Source: Rhabdornis inornatus (taxonomy: Eukaryota; Chordata; Aves; Passeriformes; Rhabdornithidae). From it: a stretch of DNA of 64,000 nucleotides. Shown here in pieces: positions 1-12,575 of the stretch. The stretch covers positions 1,117,452 to 1,181,451 of the forward strand of contig VWZS01008197.1 in assembly GCA_013397075.1 (NCBI GenBank), in the 5' to 3' direction. The stretch's first letter is position 1. Each line of letters starts with the position of its first letter. Under the pieces are notes generated by a model. The model did not search any database. It had not been told where the DNA came from and saw only the letters and a list, made by a program, of their open reading frames with translations. The position numbers and the translations under genes were made by a program.

Positions 1-546
1 ATGCGTACAACAATCCTGTATTGTGAGGGAACTACACTAAACTGTAATAATGAACACATTTCTTGGAAGCAGGTGGCTGGTGAAGTAAATAGTTTCCAAT
101 TTTGTTTTTTACATTCTCTTTGATTAAAAAAATCACTTGTTTAATACAGAATATCTTATAAGGAAGGCCACAAAAGCTGGTATATACCAGTGTTTTACTG
201 ACATGGGACTGGTTCTTTCACCAAAGGAAATATTTTACCTATTTAACAGTATCATTTGGTCTGCTTACTCTTTGATGCATCTGTACCACATCTTATTCAG
301 GGCAGTTACTGGTGTGTACCCCATGATATTGGGTTCTGTAGCCAATTGCATTTCAACCACTAAAAAAAGTTATTTCCTTCTCAGAGCAGGAGGAAATAAC
401 AACTGAGAGTTTAAGAATGAGTATTTTAACTGAATCAGTATTTCAGAAATCTTACCGTCTCCTTTGAGTACCCCTGACAGGACACAATGTTCAATATTCA
501 GGGAATCAATCAGGCACTCCTCTGAAAAATGAATGTTTGTTAAGTA
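1..546. other. Unique AT-rich DNA, no gene seen
   Basis: Non-repetitive AT-rich sequence up to the 3' end of the CR1 element. The 89-codon frame at 137-406 has no recognisable domain, no splice or promoter context, and a composition typical of chance frames in AT-rich DNA. Nothing else was identified. Confidence 0.6.
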
Positions 547-1060
547 TGGAATCATAGAATCATTTAGGTTGGAAAAGACCTGTAAGATCATCGAGTCCAG
601 CATAAGTGTAACAGTGCCAAATCCAACACTAAACCATGTCCCCATGCCACATCTACACCTCTCTTGGATACCTCCAGGGATGGTGACTCCACCACTTCCC
701 TGGGCAGACTCTTCCAGTGCTTGACAACCCTTTCTATGAAGCAATTTTCCATCAAATCTGATCTAAATCTCCCCAGTACAACCTGAGGCGATTCACTCTT
801 GTCCTACAACTGGGAGAAGAGACCAATCCCCACCTGGTTCCATCCTCCTTTCAGGGGGTTGTAGAGAACAATAAAGTTCCCTTTGAGCCTCCTTTTCTCC
901 AGGCTTAAGCTGCCCCTCACAGGATTTGTGCTCCAGACCCTTCTCCTGCTCCATTCCCCCCTCTGGATCTCCATGTCATCCCTCACTTCAACGTTTTTCC
1001 TGAGGAGCCCAGAATAAAACAAGGGATTCAAGGTGCTGCCTCACCAGTGCCCAGTACAGG
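547..1060 (-). mobile_element. CR1 LINE, 5'-truncated, minus strand
   Basis: The plus strand begins with AATCATAGAATCATTTAGG and then GTTGGAAAAGACC. This is the reverse complement of the avian CR1 3' tail, which ends in short ATTCTATG-type repeats. Read on the minus strand, the frame covering 804-1031 contains SLEKRRLKGNFIVLYNPLKGG and then a GLFSQ block, matching the carboxy end of the CR1 ORF2 (endonuclease/reverse transcriptase) protein. Only the last part of ORF2 and the 3' UTR remain, which is the usual CR1 state after incomplete reverse transcription. It cannot encode an active protein. The 3' end at 547 is sharp. The inner end is blurred by a tandem duplication starting at 1048. Confidence 0.93.
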
Positions 1061-1137
1061 GGAGCAAATGAGCAAAGAATAAACAACAAAAATGCCCAGT
1101 ATAGGGGAGCAAATAAGCAAAGAATAAACAACAAAAA
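1048..1137. repeat. 45-bp tandem duplication at the inner CR1 end
   Basis: Two 45-bp copies lie head to tail: 1048-1092 and 1093-1137. Each starts TGCCCAGTA and ends in an A-rich AAACAACAAAAA. They differ at only a few positions (for example GTACAGG versus GTATAGG, and AAATGAG versus AAATAAG). The first bases of each copy (CCAGTGCCCAGTACAGGGG) are CR1-like, so the duplication straddles the CR1 truncation point and the host DNA beside it. This suggests it arose at or after insertion. Confidence 0.9.
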
Positions 1138-4100
1138 GGGAGGCTTAAACACCTCTGAATACTCCAGACATTAAAAAATCCCAAACAACGAAACACAACA
1201 AGTCCTCCTAGAAATACATAAGCTACCACAGTAAAAGATGGTTTCTAAGCTTGATACTTTATTGCAGAGAGAGCATGGGAGGATATCCATCCTAGTAAGT
1301 AGTTACCTAATTTTTATGTTTTCTTGCTGTTCATTCTAATGCATTTACAGCAATTCACTTAAACTACATTCACTCTGGAAAATTAAGCCCTGGTACTGCA
1401 TTTCAATCTTAAGAATTTATTTTGTTGCCAGATGTTAGAAGGACACAAGGACTCAGGAAATAAACACTTGAAAGTAGACAGAAGATGTTTGTGCCTGGCT
1501 TGCTTTACACCTCTAAGATTTTCTTTTTGCACATACCATAAACCTGCAAATCCCATATTCCAAGATTACTAGAAATAGTTTCCAAGTACCTGAGTATTTT
1601 TGTAAGATTCTGGTTACTTCTATGTAGCTGGAAGCTCTGGTTTGCTGCATTTAAGAAATAAACAAAACAGTTTTAAACAACATCATTTTAAAGACAAATC
1701 ACCTTTCTGAATCTCCAAAGAAGCAATCTCACTCAGACACAGGAAGATCTATTGTCCTCTCATCCCTAGGCACAACTTCCATTAAAGTAGATCAAGGAGG
1801 GAATACATTTTCTCGTATTTGGATTTTTAAAACTGTCTCAAGACCCATGAAGAATATTAAAGCTGTTCTAATGGACAAGCCATTAAAAGAGAGAGCAAAG
1901 CACATACATTAAATTGAGCAGGAACAGCAACATGTGACACACGGGTTGCTAGGCTAACACAACCCCATTTCACTGGCTTCAGCATATCACCCTTGGCCAA
2001 CAACACTGAGGTGAAAAACAAAAATCAAGAAAAAGAAAAAAGTCAGGGTATAAGACTCAGGCCCACAGCAGTAGGACTCATTGGGATCTCTGCGGTCAAC
2101 TAGAAAAATCACTAAAAGGCATAGAGGTGTCAGGAACAATGTCTCATTCTCTTTGTAGAAAATTTTCATTTAAAGCCCGCTAACCTGTTTCGGCCTCAGA
2201 ATCCATAACAGAAATTTTAACTTTAGTGATATGGTAAACATGAATATTGGGCTAATATAGAAATTTTTCTCCTTCCACCATGGAAGCCACAGATGTTATT
2301 TCGTGTTTTTGTATGCATCAGCTTCACAATCAGCTTCAGACAGGATTGGGACAGGTGGAAAATTCAAAAATGTATGACCCCCAATCTGTACCCCAGGAAA
2401 TGGTGACTTAATTTAGAAACATTCAGTGGAAAATAAGATAATGTCACCTTCTGCTTTTCTCACTTTTTAATGTGCTCTTGGAACAACCAGCAGTGACATA
2501 CATAACATAATAATATATCCTACATACCCTATGTAATCTCTCTGCACTATTTCTTCTAAGAGGTGAACAAAGACCATTCAGTACTCTAAGCCTGACAGAT
2601 ATTCTCAGCACCCCAGAGTAACTGCCCTCCATGTGCTCCATTTGTTTTGGAGTGGAGCCAGATAAAGCACTCAAAACTTAAGTTCATTTTTTCCCCCAAA
2701 TGCTTCTGTATTCTTTCACACTGTTATAAAGAAGAAAACACATTGTGTAGTGTCCTATTAATACTATGGGTTCATTGTTCACAGACAGATTGAAAGCTGT
2801 CTGGGAATAAATCAAAATAAAGATTTTTAACCAAGTCACAGAAATCTAAACATTTTTTGCTGCAACTTCATACTTGACATATAGAGCATTTATTTTATAT
2901 AATATCAGTGTTAAAGCTCTTTTATCCCCTTCTTCTGTTGCCACGTTTGAGAAGGGGCAACAAAGCCCGATGTGTTCTAACTTATGACCAGCTTTCTTTG
3001 TGTTTATAATATTTCATGCCATACCTTTTGGGTCTGAATATGTAATTCAGAAGGATAAATTATGTCGCATCCTACTGATGCTTCTGTCCTTTGGCTAAAC
3101 CAGTTAAATATTATCCTCTCTGGTGGATACACTCAACTCCTTAACCAAACTAGGAGCAGTTTGGTACAAGCTCCAAAGGAGGCAAAGGGCTGAGCTGCAA
3201 GCAGGCCAAGAACTTCTCCAGCTCCAATTTGTTGTCTGAAAACCATCCCAGGAGCAGAGTGACACAGGGAGAATCAGTGCAGATGAGCTTGGAACAGGAT
3301 CACGCGATTAGCACACAAACAACGGGCAGCTTTTCCCAGGCTCATTGATCAAGGAACAAAGAAACTTGTGGACACAAGGAGTCTCACTCATACCTTTTCC
3401 ACCCCATGTAATCTGACTACAAGCCAAGCACTCTATTCCGTGGTTATGACAGTCTAAGCAAGCCTGCTTCGAGTTCTCCCTGCTAGTGCCCTCTCATAGT
3501 GCCTGGCTGCACCAGTGACCTCCCCTTGAGCTTGGACACCTCCCAAGGCTCTCCTTGGGGCAGAGAGACCTTCTACCAACAGCAAAACTTTGGTAAGTGA
3601 CCAGTATAATTAATATCCTTGTATTGTAGTGCACTATGATTTTGTCTTTGTCTAATTTTGGTTTTTGTCTTGTTCAAACAATTGTGCAATACAGTAATGG
3701 TAGTATCACCATTGAACTTTGTTAAGCCATGCTTTAACAACATATTTCAATTTAAAAAAAGGTTTGTGACACTGCAGCTTAACTGCTGAGAAGAATTACA
3801 TATAATGACAGCTAGTTATTTCTTAGGTGAAAAGTATTTAGTTTAGCCATTATAAAAAGAAAATTCAAAAAAATAATTATTTCCCCAGAACTAGATGGCA
3901 AGAAGGAAAGCAGTTTCCTTCCTAACCATTTCTAAGGCTGTTTCTTTACACCTTCTGTGTTAGAGAACAGCTCTCTTTCTCCAGCTACAGTAACAACAAC
4001 CATCTTTTTTACATGATAATTTTCTCCTCTATGACCCATGAATAGGACAGATTTATCTCCCTGTCTTCTGACTCTCTACTTTTGTATTGTAATGTACTAA

Positions 4101-7100
4101 GTACAGAAAAATATTACTTATGGTGATCAAAGCCATTCCTGTTTTCCTCCAGACTCGGCACAGCAGTGGGATTAGCAGCTATTCCCATGTTACCACTCAA
4201 CAGATATCCAGAAAAAAAAGATTTTTAATTTCTAATGCCAATAGTGATTTTTTTTGTTCCATCTCTAGCCCAGTCAGTGGCTGGTATGTAGAAGCATGTG
4301 TACTTGCTGTAGACTCTGAAGTGGAAAGGACTTGTAATAACTTATTTGCAGGGCCTCACTGTGCTAGTCTGATTTTGTAGTAACACTGTGGACTAAGATG
4401 TTTCGGTAAAACTCTCCCCAAGGATATTAAAATATGAGCAACTGTACCATTTAGTACAATTCTTTATCTGAATCAGTCCTATTAGCACATCATAAAATAT
4501 TTCCCTGCTTTATCACATGCATTTTCTTCATTGCACCACTCAAGAGTACCTACATATAAACAGTAAAATTAGAACCTTAAAAAAACCTCAGGCCCCTTTC
4601 TGGTAACTTCTGTGCTCTTTGTCTTTTCCTGTGCTTTTTGTCTTTTCCTCCTGGGATATGGATCAGAAAAGACAGGCAAGAGATTGAAATGAGAATGGAT
4701 TGCAATAAGTAAAATATTATCCTCACATATAATTGGAGAGTATTGGCTTTTCTGCAGTGCTCGTGCCTTTTTCAGATAAAAACAGTAGAGTTTTAATACC
4801 AAATCATATCGCTGAAAAGATATTATTTATAAATATGGCTAAACTGCTTTGAAACTTACATATATGCTTTTGCCTCCAAAATGATTTAAGGGTTTTGAAA
4901 AACTCTTAAAAGATATTTGGTATAAGGACAAATGCTGGTTAGGTGAAGTCTCCTCATTGCTTGAAGTCAGGCATGATTTACTGTTATAGATACTCAAAAA
5001 GAACCTTATGCTGCTCTCACAACTCTTGTTGACAGCAACTAACTTCTCTTAATATTGCTTACACGTTTCTCAAAGAATGCCCCAGTGGCTTCAACGTGCA
5101 GGCTTTCACTGTTAGAGAAGCATTGTGAAGAAATACAAGTTTTAGTGATCAAACCACAAACCTTCCTGTGTTAGAGCCATCCATAGGAAAACATTTTCAT
5201 CACCCTTGGTCTTACAGAAGAATACAAGAAATCTGGTGACACAGAACTTGGTGCTATTGCCTACTGCCGTCAAAACAGTGGTTGTTTGGTAATATGCTAA
5301 AGATTTTGCCTTTGTGTTCCATGACTTGCCTTTAACAGTAGGATTTACAAAGTCAAAACATATACTAAAGAACTGGCCTTTTTCCCTGGATGGGGAAGGT
5401 CTCAGCTTCAGCAGTGACCCTGTTCCCAGTACAGGGGGCAGGGCCACTCTGCCTTCACCAGAAAAAGAAATTATATACCACCCTGCCTAGTACTGCTAGC
5501 TAACACAAATATCCAGAAACTCGTTATTCAAACCATATTAACCATACATATTTTCCTCCCTTTTGCATTATATGCACTGTGCTAAACAGAATCAATTTCT
5601 TCTTATAGTGTGTAGTCCAATTTTCTGACTTGATTTCCCTGACCATTTTTTTCTTTGTTGCAATATGATCCCTCCCAGTAAAGAAGGCTTCAGCCTTTTT
5701 TAAAGAGGGTGAAATGCTAGGTACTTTCATAAATAGAAATACTTCAATTATTCTTTGATTCTTTTGCGCGTCTATAACATGCTGGAATTTCATTTAGAAG
5801 ACCATCTCCATATAAAACCATAACAATTTGGCAACCTCGATGCAGACTTTTCTTCTGTTTATGTGAAATATGCAGCTATTTCACCTATGTATTTTAACCT
5901 AGACTCTACATTCTTTACCATCATTCTTTGGTTCATAAGCTTAAAAAAAACTCTCTTTAGATCTATTTCCCTGCTGTCATATTTTCCTTTAGATATATTC
6001 TGAAGAAAGCTTCTTTTTTGTGAGTTGAAAAATGTCATTGCATGCTTTGTACTGTCTAATTTTTTATCTTATTAATACCAATAGTATAATGCATTTGAAC
6101 ACCACAATATTTTCATAAGATTCATTGGGGGTCTACCTTTTTCCAGCACTACTCTAATGTTCAGATAATGAAGCGTGGGGGCTGAAATAGATAGCCTGCT
6201 GACCACCTGAACCCAGAAATATAAAAATGTATGATTCAAAGCTGTTTGAGGGCTATACCTTCTGGAAGAAAGATTCCTGTAGTGCTCTATCATTAACATC
6301 TAGACACTTCATACTGGAAAACTCTGATGAAAGCAGGAATTCAATTGCTGCACATAGCCAAAAATACACATTCAGGCAAAATGCTAGGGACAGGAATAAG
6401 GGTTATTGAGATACACTTATACTATCAATTAAGCTGTTTGAAGACATTTCTTTTTCTTCTGTAAAGATTAAACATTTAGGTTGCTCAAAAACGAACAAGT
6501 AGCTGAAGCAAAATACCACCTCCGGTATTCTCGTGAAAGAGGCAGAAAATGGCACCAACAAATATCAAACAAGAGAACAAATGCAATATGCTGATAATAA
6601 CACTTCCTATGAAATTTTAACCTCCAGAAATTAGGTGTCAAGAAAAAGGAATAATTAATGAATTGGAATACAGGCAGTAGTAAGATCAACTACAGTAAAT
6701 ACATTGTTATCAGAAATTATTTTTTGCAAACATACTGGTGATAGACAGGGAACTGCAGGGGATTTTCAAAATTTCAAATTGCAGGTTTTATGGGAGCTAT
6801 GAAGTAGGTGGAAAGCACAAAAGATTCAACAACGGTAATTTTCATCAAAATTGGCTTTAATAATTAAAGTTGTCAAAAACCTTAAAAGAGAATTTTGTGA
6901 ATGTCAAATTACTTTGAAATAGCTGCAGTCAATGAATTTGGAGGCAACACCTTGTCTTTGAAAGACTGTGTCCTGTATCATAGCCTAGGTATTTTCTGCA
7001 GATTTTCAGAAGAGATCCCCTCTCTTTTTCAATAGTTAAAGCCAAAAAACTCTTGGCTCTTTGTCAGGTGGCTTATTGAGTTCACTGAGCTTGAGGCTTT

Positions 7101-10100
7101 ACTGAATTTTCAAAATAAGATTTACAGACAGCTGAACAAGAGCATAACCTGTACTACTTTAAAGGACATACTTGATTATCAAAACACAACAACATTAATA
7201 AAGGCTATTTTATCCTGAATTTAACTACCCTTTGTCATCTTAAATATGCTTTGTATCTCCTTGTCTTCTCACATCAAACACATATTGTGATTGCAAAGTG
7301 CAATCTTTCCGGGCTTACTTCCTCAATGTTCCTCCAGATGTATTGCACAAACTCTCTGATGAGGACCACTTATTGTACCTGGGAGTCCTGAGAATTTGCC
7401 TCTGTATGGAATATTGCTGCCAAGTCAGAGTCATCTGCACTTCAGAGGAATATAAAGTGGTAAAAATCAAATTCTGTTTGACACCTTGATCGTGCCTCGA
7501 GGCTACAAATCTGATGGTTTTTGATTAGTGGGAAACATTGTGGTTGTGAGAACAGGTGGAATATGACAATTCAAGATGTTCCTAAACTGTAGTAAAAGAT
7601 AAATAGACTTCAGTGTCTTTGACAGATACTTCTAAGAGATAACTATAACCACTTCAGTCTCGAAGGCTTTTCGGCCATGAATGAAACTTTTGGTAATCCA
7701 CAGGCATTGTGACAAATCGTCAGCTCTCCTGCCTTATTTTTAGGCACACTGGAGTTCAACCTACCCTCTCTGCTCTCCAGGCTATTGGGAGACTTCTTTG
7801 GCAGTTGCAAAGTTGGATGGGTTGCTATTTATCTTGCTGTGAAGTGGAGTTTTCTCACATAGCAAATCATCTTACAAGGTGTTAACATTTCCCATTCCCA
7901 CTCATCAAAACACTTACCACGAAACAGATGCACCAAAGACGAATCAAGTTTGAACTCATGGTTTAGTTACCAGGCTTTACTTTCAACAGATCTATGTAGA
8001 TCTGTGTAGACACAATTCAGATAAGAAGGTGAAGCTGAGCAGACCAAGGAGCAGGAATCTGCTGTCCTCTAAGTGCAGCTGAAGTAAAGTTTACTTCATC
8101 TCCTGTATACTGAAACTATATGGTATTTTGCCAGTCAAAAGGAGAGGATGTCAAGATTTGCTCTATTTTTACTAGCTGTTCACAGCCCCATGAGTTATTC
8201 CCTCCTACAGCATCACTGCAGAATTTAAATGTCCTGTACGTAGGAGAGTTTTCACTGCTTCTGTGCCCTACATCAGAGTAGGAGCTCCCTATTATGTGCA
8301 GAGCCACCAAAGAAAGACTGTGCTAAAAAGATGGGGAGGAAATGCAAGCAGTACAAGAGCACACAGTTGGATAGCTTTTCAAGGCAAAAAATGTACTTAT
8401 GGGTAAAAGAAAATCAAAAGTAGCATCCAAGTTTGGTACCACCACCTAATATTCTCCTATTTGTGATAATTGATCTTAAAAGAGGCAAAAGAATTTGATT
8501 TGCCATAGCTGAACTATGCTGGCTTCTTTGGAAGCATTTGTCCTGTTAATCTTCATAAACTCTTAACAGTCCAAAACGATCATTGTTGCTAGGAACATTA
8601 GTACGTTATTACCAGGATGAATTCTTTGCGTTGTGAGTACTCCAGGAATTTTAGCAAAAAATGTTTGCTGAGGAAAGACCACAGATAGAAGCACCTGCTT
8701 TACACTCATAAATTCACTAGGAATGTCTTTCTTCAAAGCATAATGAGTAGTCGTGAGTTTTTATCACTATGAGACTAAAGAGAACTAATTTGACAGTTCT
8801 GCCTTGAGTCCTCTTTACACTTTTTTCATATCAAAATAACTCCTCTGACTTCGCTGAGATTGCTTCTTCTTTGTACCAGGTTTTGAAAGCAATCATATCC
8901 AAATTCTTTTGTTTCAACAATGTCCTCACTTTTCTTACACTTTTTAGGAAATTCTGGAGGAACTGTGACCGGGACCACCCTTGGTTTGTGTGTGCTCCTT
9001 TGAACAGAAAAGCTAAGTTATTCACTGTGCAAAACTCCCTTGATGGCTTGACAAGAAGGCTCTAAATTTAGAGCTGCTTTTTGGAAGATGTCTCTCCAGC
9101 TTGTTTAAAGCCTTTCATTAGGACTAAGCAATCCTTTAATCAGTGCCTTCTGTCCTCTCATGTAAGTAAAAAGCTCATCCAAGGAGCTGGTTGAGGACAG
9201 AGACAGTCAGATTTTCCAGCTCTGCAGTTACACGCTGCATAATTCCTCTGCTTTGCTGTTTTGTACATATGCACCTGAAGAGAAAAAGAATGTACCTACA
9301 GAAGGTACTGCAGCCAATGCCTTACCCAAAATATACCCAGGCACCTCAAGTGCCAGCACAGAGAAAGGGAACTTTTCAGACTATATTCAGAGGTGCATAC
9401 AAGAGCTTGCTAACTACATTCATGCTTGATTAGTACATGTATAGGGCACTACTGATATTAATCAAACTGTAACAGGGCTGGATATTAATGCTGAAGAATT
9501 TAATTTAAACATAAAGGGAAAAGCCTTACCTGGATCAATTTGTCCAAAAAAAAAAACATGTTGAGAAATAGAATGCAGTCCCCAAACTTGAGAGAGCACA
9601 TGGATGCATCTGTGCCTGTCCATGACATGGGGGCTCCCAAAGGAGTTTTGCTGGGATCCCCTTGTGGATTCATGCAGGTGCTGTTGCAAATTTCCTTCAC
9701 TCAGAGAAAAGATGTGCTTTTTTTTTTTTTCTGGCAAATCCTTGCTCACTCTCTTCATATCAAATTATACCAAGCATTTAGGCCTAACACATAATATGGA
9801 TGAAATTAGGAGAAAACCCCACAATTTGCCTAGCTTTTGTGGGGGCTGCTTGCAATAGTTTCAAGCCTAATATAATTTGATAACTATTTTCTTTCCACTG
9901 CTTTATGAAAAGACTCTCAAACAAAGCAGAGCTGGTGAAATTTCTTGTCTACAATCATTTCAGATAAATCAAATAAATTACATGGCCAAAAGGTTACACA
10001 AATTATTTAAACATGTGAGTTAAATCTTATGGGACTCATAAACATTTCTCAATGATGAAACATAACAATAAGAGTTTTCTTTGTGGAGGTTATGCTGAGG

Positions 10101-10300
10101 TTTTCTTGGATTCCTTATATATAAAACCATAAAAAGTGATTCCTGGGATATATATGAGAGTCCCTCCACTCCTTACTCGTAGCTAATATTTCACTAAAAT
10201 CTAATAGCATTATAGCTCTTAACAATAAAATATTCTCCACACAGGGATATGTTGAATGCTTACTAAAGCACTGAAAAAATAGTATCTGGTTATTTGACAC
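1138..10300. other. About 9 kb of unique AT-rich DNA, no gene seen
   Basis: No exon, RNA gene or recent transposon was recognised. Open frames here are at most about 100 codons and lack family motifs. Segment 3120-3595 is somewhat GC-richer and ends in a good 5' splice-like string (TTTGGTAAGTGACC at 3590-3603), but no matching acceptor or coding frame was found, so no exon is called. Short A or T runs occur at 9545-9554 and 9717-9731. Confidence 0.55.
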
Positions 10301-10318
10301 AAAAAAAAAAAAAAAAAA
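10301..10318. repeat. Poly-A run of 18
   Basis: An uninterrupted run of 18 A. I looked upstream for a retrocopy whose tail this might be. I saw no coding-like sequence, no AATAAA at the right distance, and no flanking direct repeat, so it is called only as a simple repeat. Confidence 0.9.
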
Positions 10319-12520
10319 GGAATATGAGCTACATATTATTAAAATTTCTTCTGTGTCTGAGTAGTGTATTGCAAAAAAGGATTGTTAAACAGTAAAATGC
10401 AATGGGAAATTCAAAAATTGTAATTTAATCTGTTGCAGAATAGTTAATTTAAATTTCTATTCCTAGTTTACAAAGATCCAAGTCCCCTGTTCTTATTGAT
10501 ATTTCCAAGTTCCCAAGCATGGCATCACTTCCCTTTGTAGATGCAGTTTCCTCAGTAAGTACAAGCTAACATCCATCAAACATCATATGATGAGCAAATA
10601 GATTTAAACCACCTTTCCCTTCCTTCCAGGCTAAATACTTCTGTGGCTTATGAAATTAGATTATAATTTATAACTAATACATTTATAACTAATACATTAA
10701 AAATGTTCTGCAACATCTAAACATTGGATTTGGATGAACAATAGGTATATGCAGAAATAGTAGTGAATGTTCAAATTATTATTTCCCAGAACCTGATCTT
10801 GCATTTTTGAAGAAAATAAGAATTAAATCACCAGAATTCTTGAAGAAAATGCCTGTCTTGTAAGGTCTGTATACAGGGTTAGTTGTTTTATAGTCTTTGT
10901 AAGGGATGATGAGACTTGTATATAAAGCCACTGTCAACATATAAATCCAGAGTTTTTTATTCCTAAGCATACACTTGATCACTTGCTCAGGAAAAAATTA
11001 CTACAGATTTCAATATGTAAATATTACAGTATCAATTATTTATGGAAGGAAATATTGAGAATGAATAGCAAAACACAAACAACCATGGAAAGATGTATAG
11101 AACCAACTACCTCACTAGACATTTTCTTGCTGTCTTTGACAAAAATTGCAAATAGAAAATAGTCACAAAATTATAGATTTAAAACCACTAAAATTCAAGC
11201 CCTAGTAAATGAAACTATTTTTTCTTGTCATCCCTCAGGACCACAATGTTATTACATAAGGGAAACAGAGGAATAAGACATATTGTTTCTACAACTAATT
11301 CTCAGAAACTATTTATGTATTTTATAAAAATCAGATCACCTAGGGGTTATTTCTCTCTGGATGGCATTGTGAAATTTATTCACTCTAAATATATGTTTCC
11401 AATATTCCTGCTTTGAAGGCAATGCAACATCTCAGAAAAAATGTTTGAATGTCATCTGTTTTGTGTCACCCTGTGGATAATTTGCCACTTTTACTGTTGC
11501 TCTTTCACACACACGAACGGATAAATTATTTCAATTGTTTATTTCTTGTCTAATGCTAAATAATCTTTTGTGAAGGAAAGAAAACTTTTTCAGAAGGGTA
11601 AAACATAGGAGGAGTGGTATTATCATGAAATCATTTGGAAGTATTGTATGCAAAGGTCATTTACCAGCAGAACATGTACAGTAAAACTGTGTGATAGTTT
11701 GAGCTGGCTTGTTTGTTTTTAACTATTTCATTGCCTATAAGATTCTAAAAATGAACTATTAGCTTCATCTAGCTCATGTCCTATTTAAAACATTCAATGT
11801 TACTGTACTTGATGCACACTCCTTTTCAGGTGGCCATGCCAGACTTTTATATGTTCTGTTCATCGACACATTAAAATCCACCACACCTTGGATTCTCTTT
11901 CAGACAAGCAATTTGCTGAGCAGATACTACCACTAAATTTATTTGAAAGTGCATTAGAGAAAGCATAAAAAAACCCCACTTAGTGTTTCAGATATACAGA
12001 GCTTTTTAGTTCAAATCTAGAGCTAAATCCTATTCCTCAAATCATATAGCCAAGATTTGGATCAGAAGCACGAAAATATTTCTTTTGGATTAGAGATATT
12101 TTGTGTCTGGCTCCTTAATGTGGTCACAACCCTACAGATCCTATTAGCAAAGTGTGCCTGATTTTTAGATCAAGATGAGCTGATTTCTAATTTCCCTGTA
12201 GTTTTAAAACATGAGTTTACTTTGGTTGTTGCTCTCTGACTCCTTGAAGCACTTTACCTCACAAACCTACAATTATCATCCTTCACATAATTCTCATTTT
12301 TGGAACTGGCAATCTGTCAGTCAACAAGTGCAGGGGTTCAGGGAGACAAGAGCTTTTCCCATTCATCCAGATGACAGCGATCCTGGCTTGATTTTACCAT
12401 GCATTGTAAATATATAGGTATAACAATGTATGAAAAAAACAGACACACCCACAGGTAGCTCTATCTGGTTTTTCTGGGGGGTAGTTACAGCAGGAGGGTT
12501 GTTGCTTTGCTTGTTTGTAA
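10319..12520. other. Unique AT-rich DNA, no gene seen
   Basis: AT-rich, non-repetitive apart from a perfect two-copy 15-bp repeat (annotated separately). No exon or RNA gene was recognised. Confidence 0.55.
10666..10698. repeat. 15-bp direct tandem repeat, two copies
   Basis: ATTTATAACTAATAC occurs at 10666-10680 and again at 10681-10695, and ATT of a third copy follows. The copies are identical, so the duplication is recent or still variable in length. Confidence 0.9.
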
Positions 12521-12575
12521 TTTCTTTTTTCTTTTCTTTTTTTTTTTTCTTTTTTTTCTTTTTTTTCTTTTTTTT
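12521..12575. repeat. T-rich simple repeat with C interruptions
   Basis: A stretch of about 55 bases made of T runs separated by single C residues, giving TTTTTTTC-like units. It accounts for the poly-F and poly-K open frames seen on the two strands here. Confidence 0.95.

Noticed and set aside
370..744. 124-codon minus-strand frame
   Set aside because: It overlaps the CR1 3' tail and host DNA, has no family content, and crosses an insertion boundary.
804..1031. 75-codon minus-strand frame with SLEKRRLKGNFIVLYN
   Set aside because: It is the decayed end of CR1 ORF2, so it is annotated as a mobile element and not as a host gene.
3120..3600. First exon ending at the strong donor-like GGTAAGTGACC
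   Set aside because: A single donor motif without promoter, frame or partner site is expected by chance in this much DNA.
10240..10320. Poly-A run as the tail of a processed pseudogene
   Set aside because: No coding-like sequence, polyadenylation signal or flanking target duplication was found.
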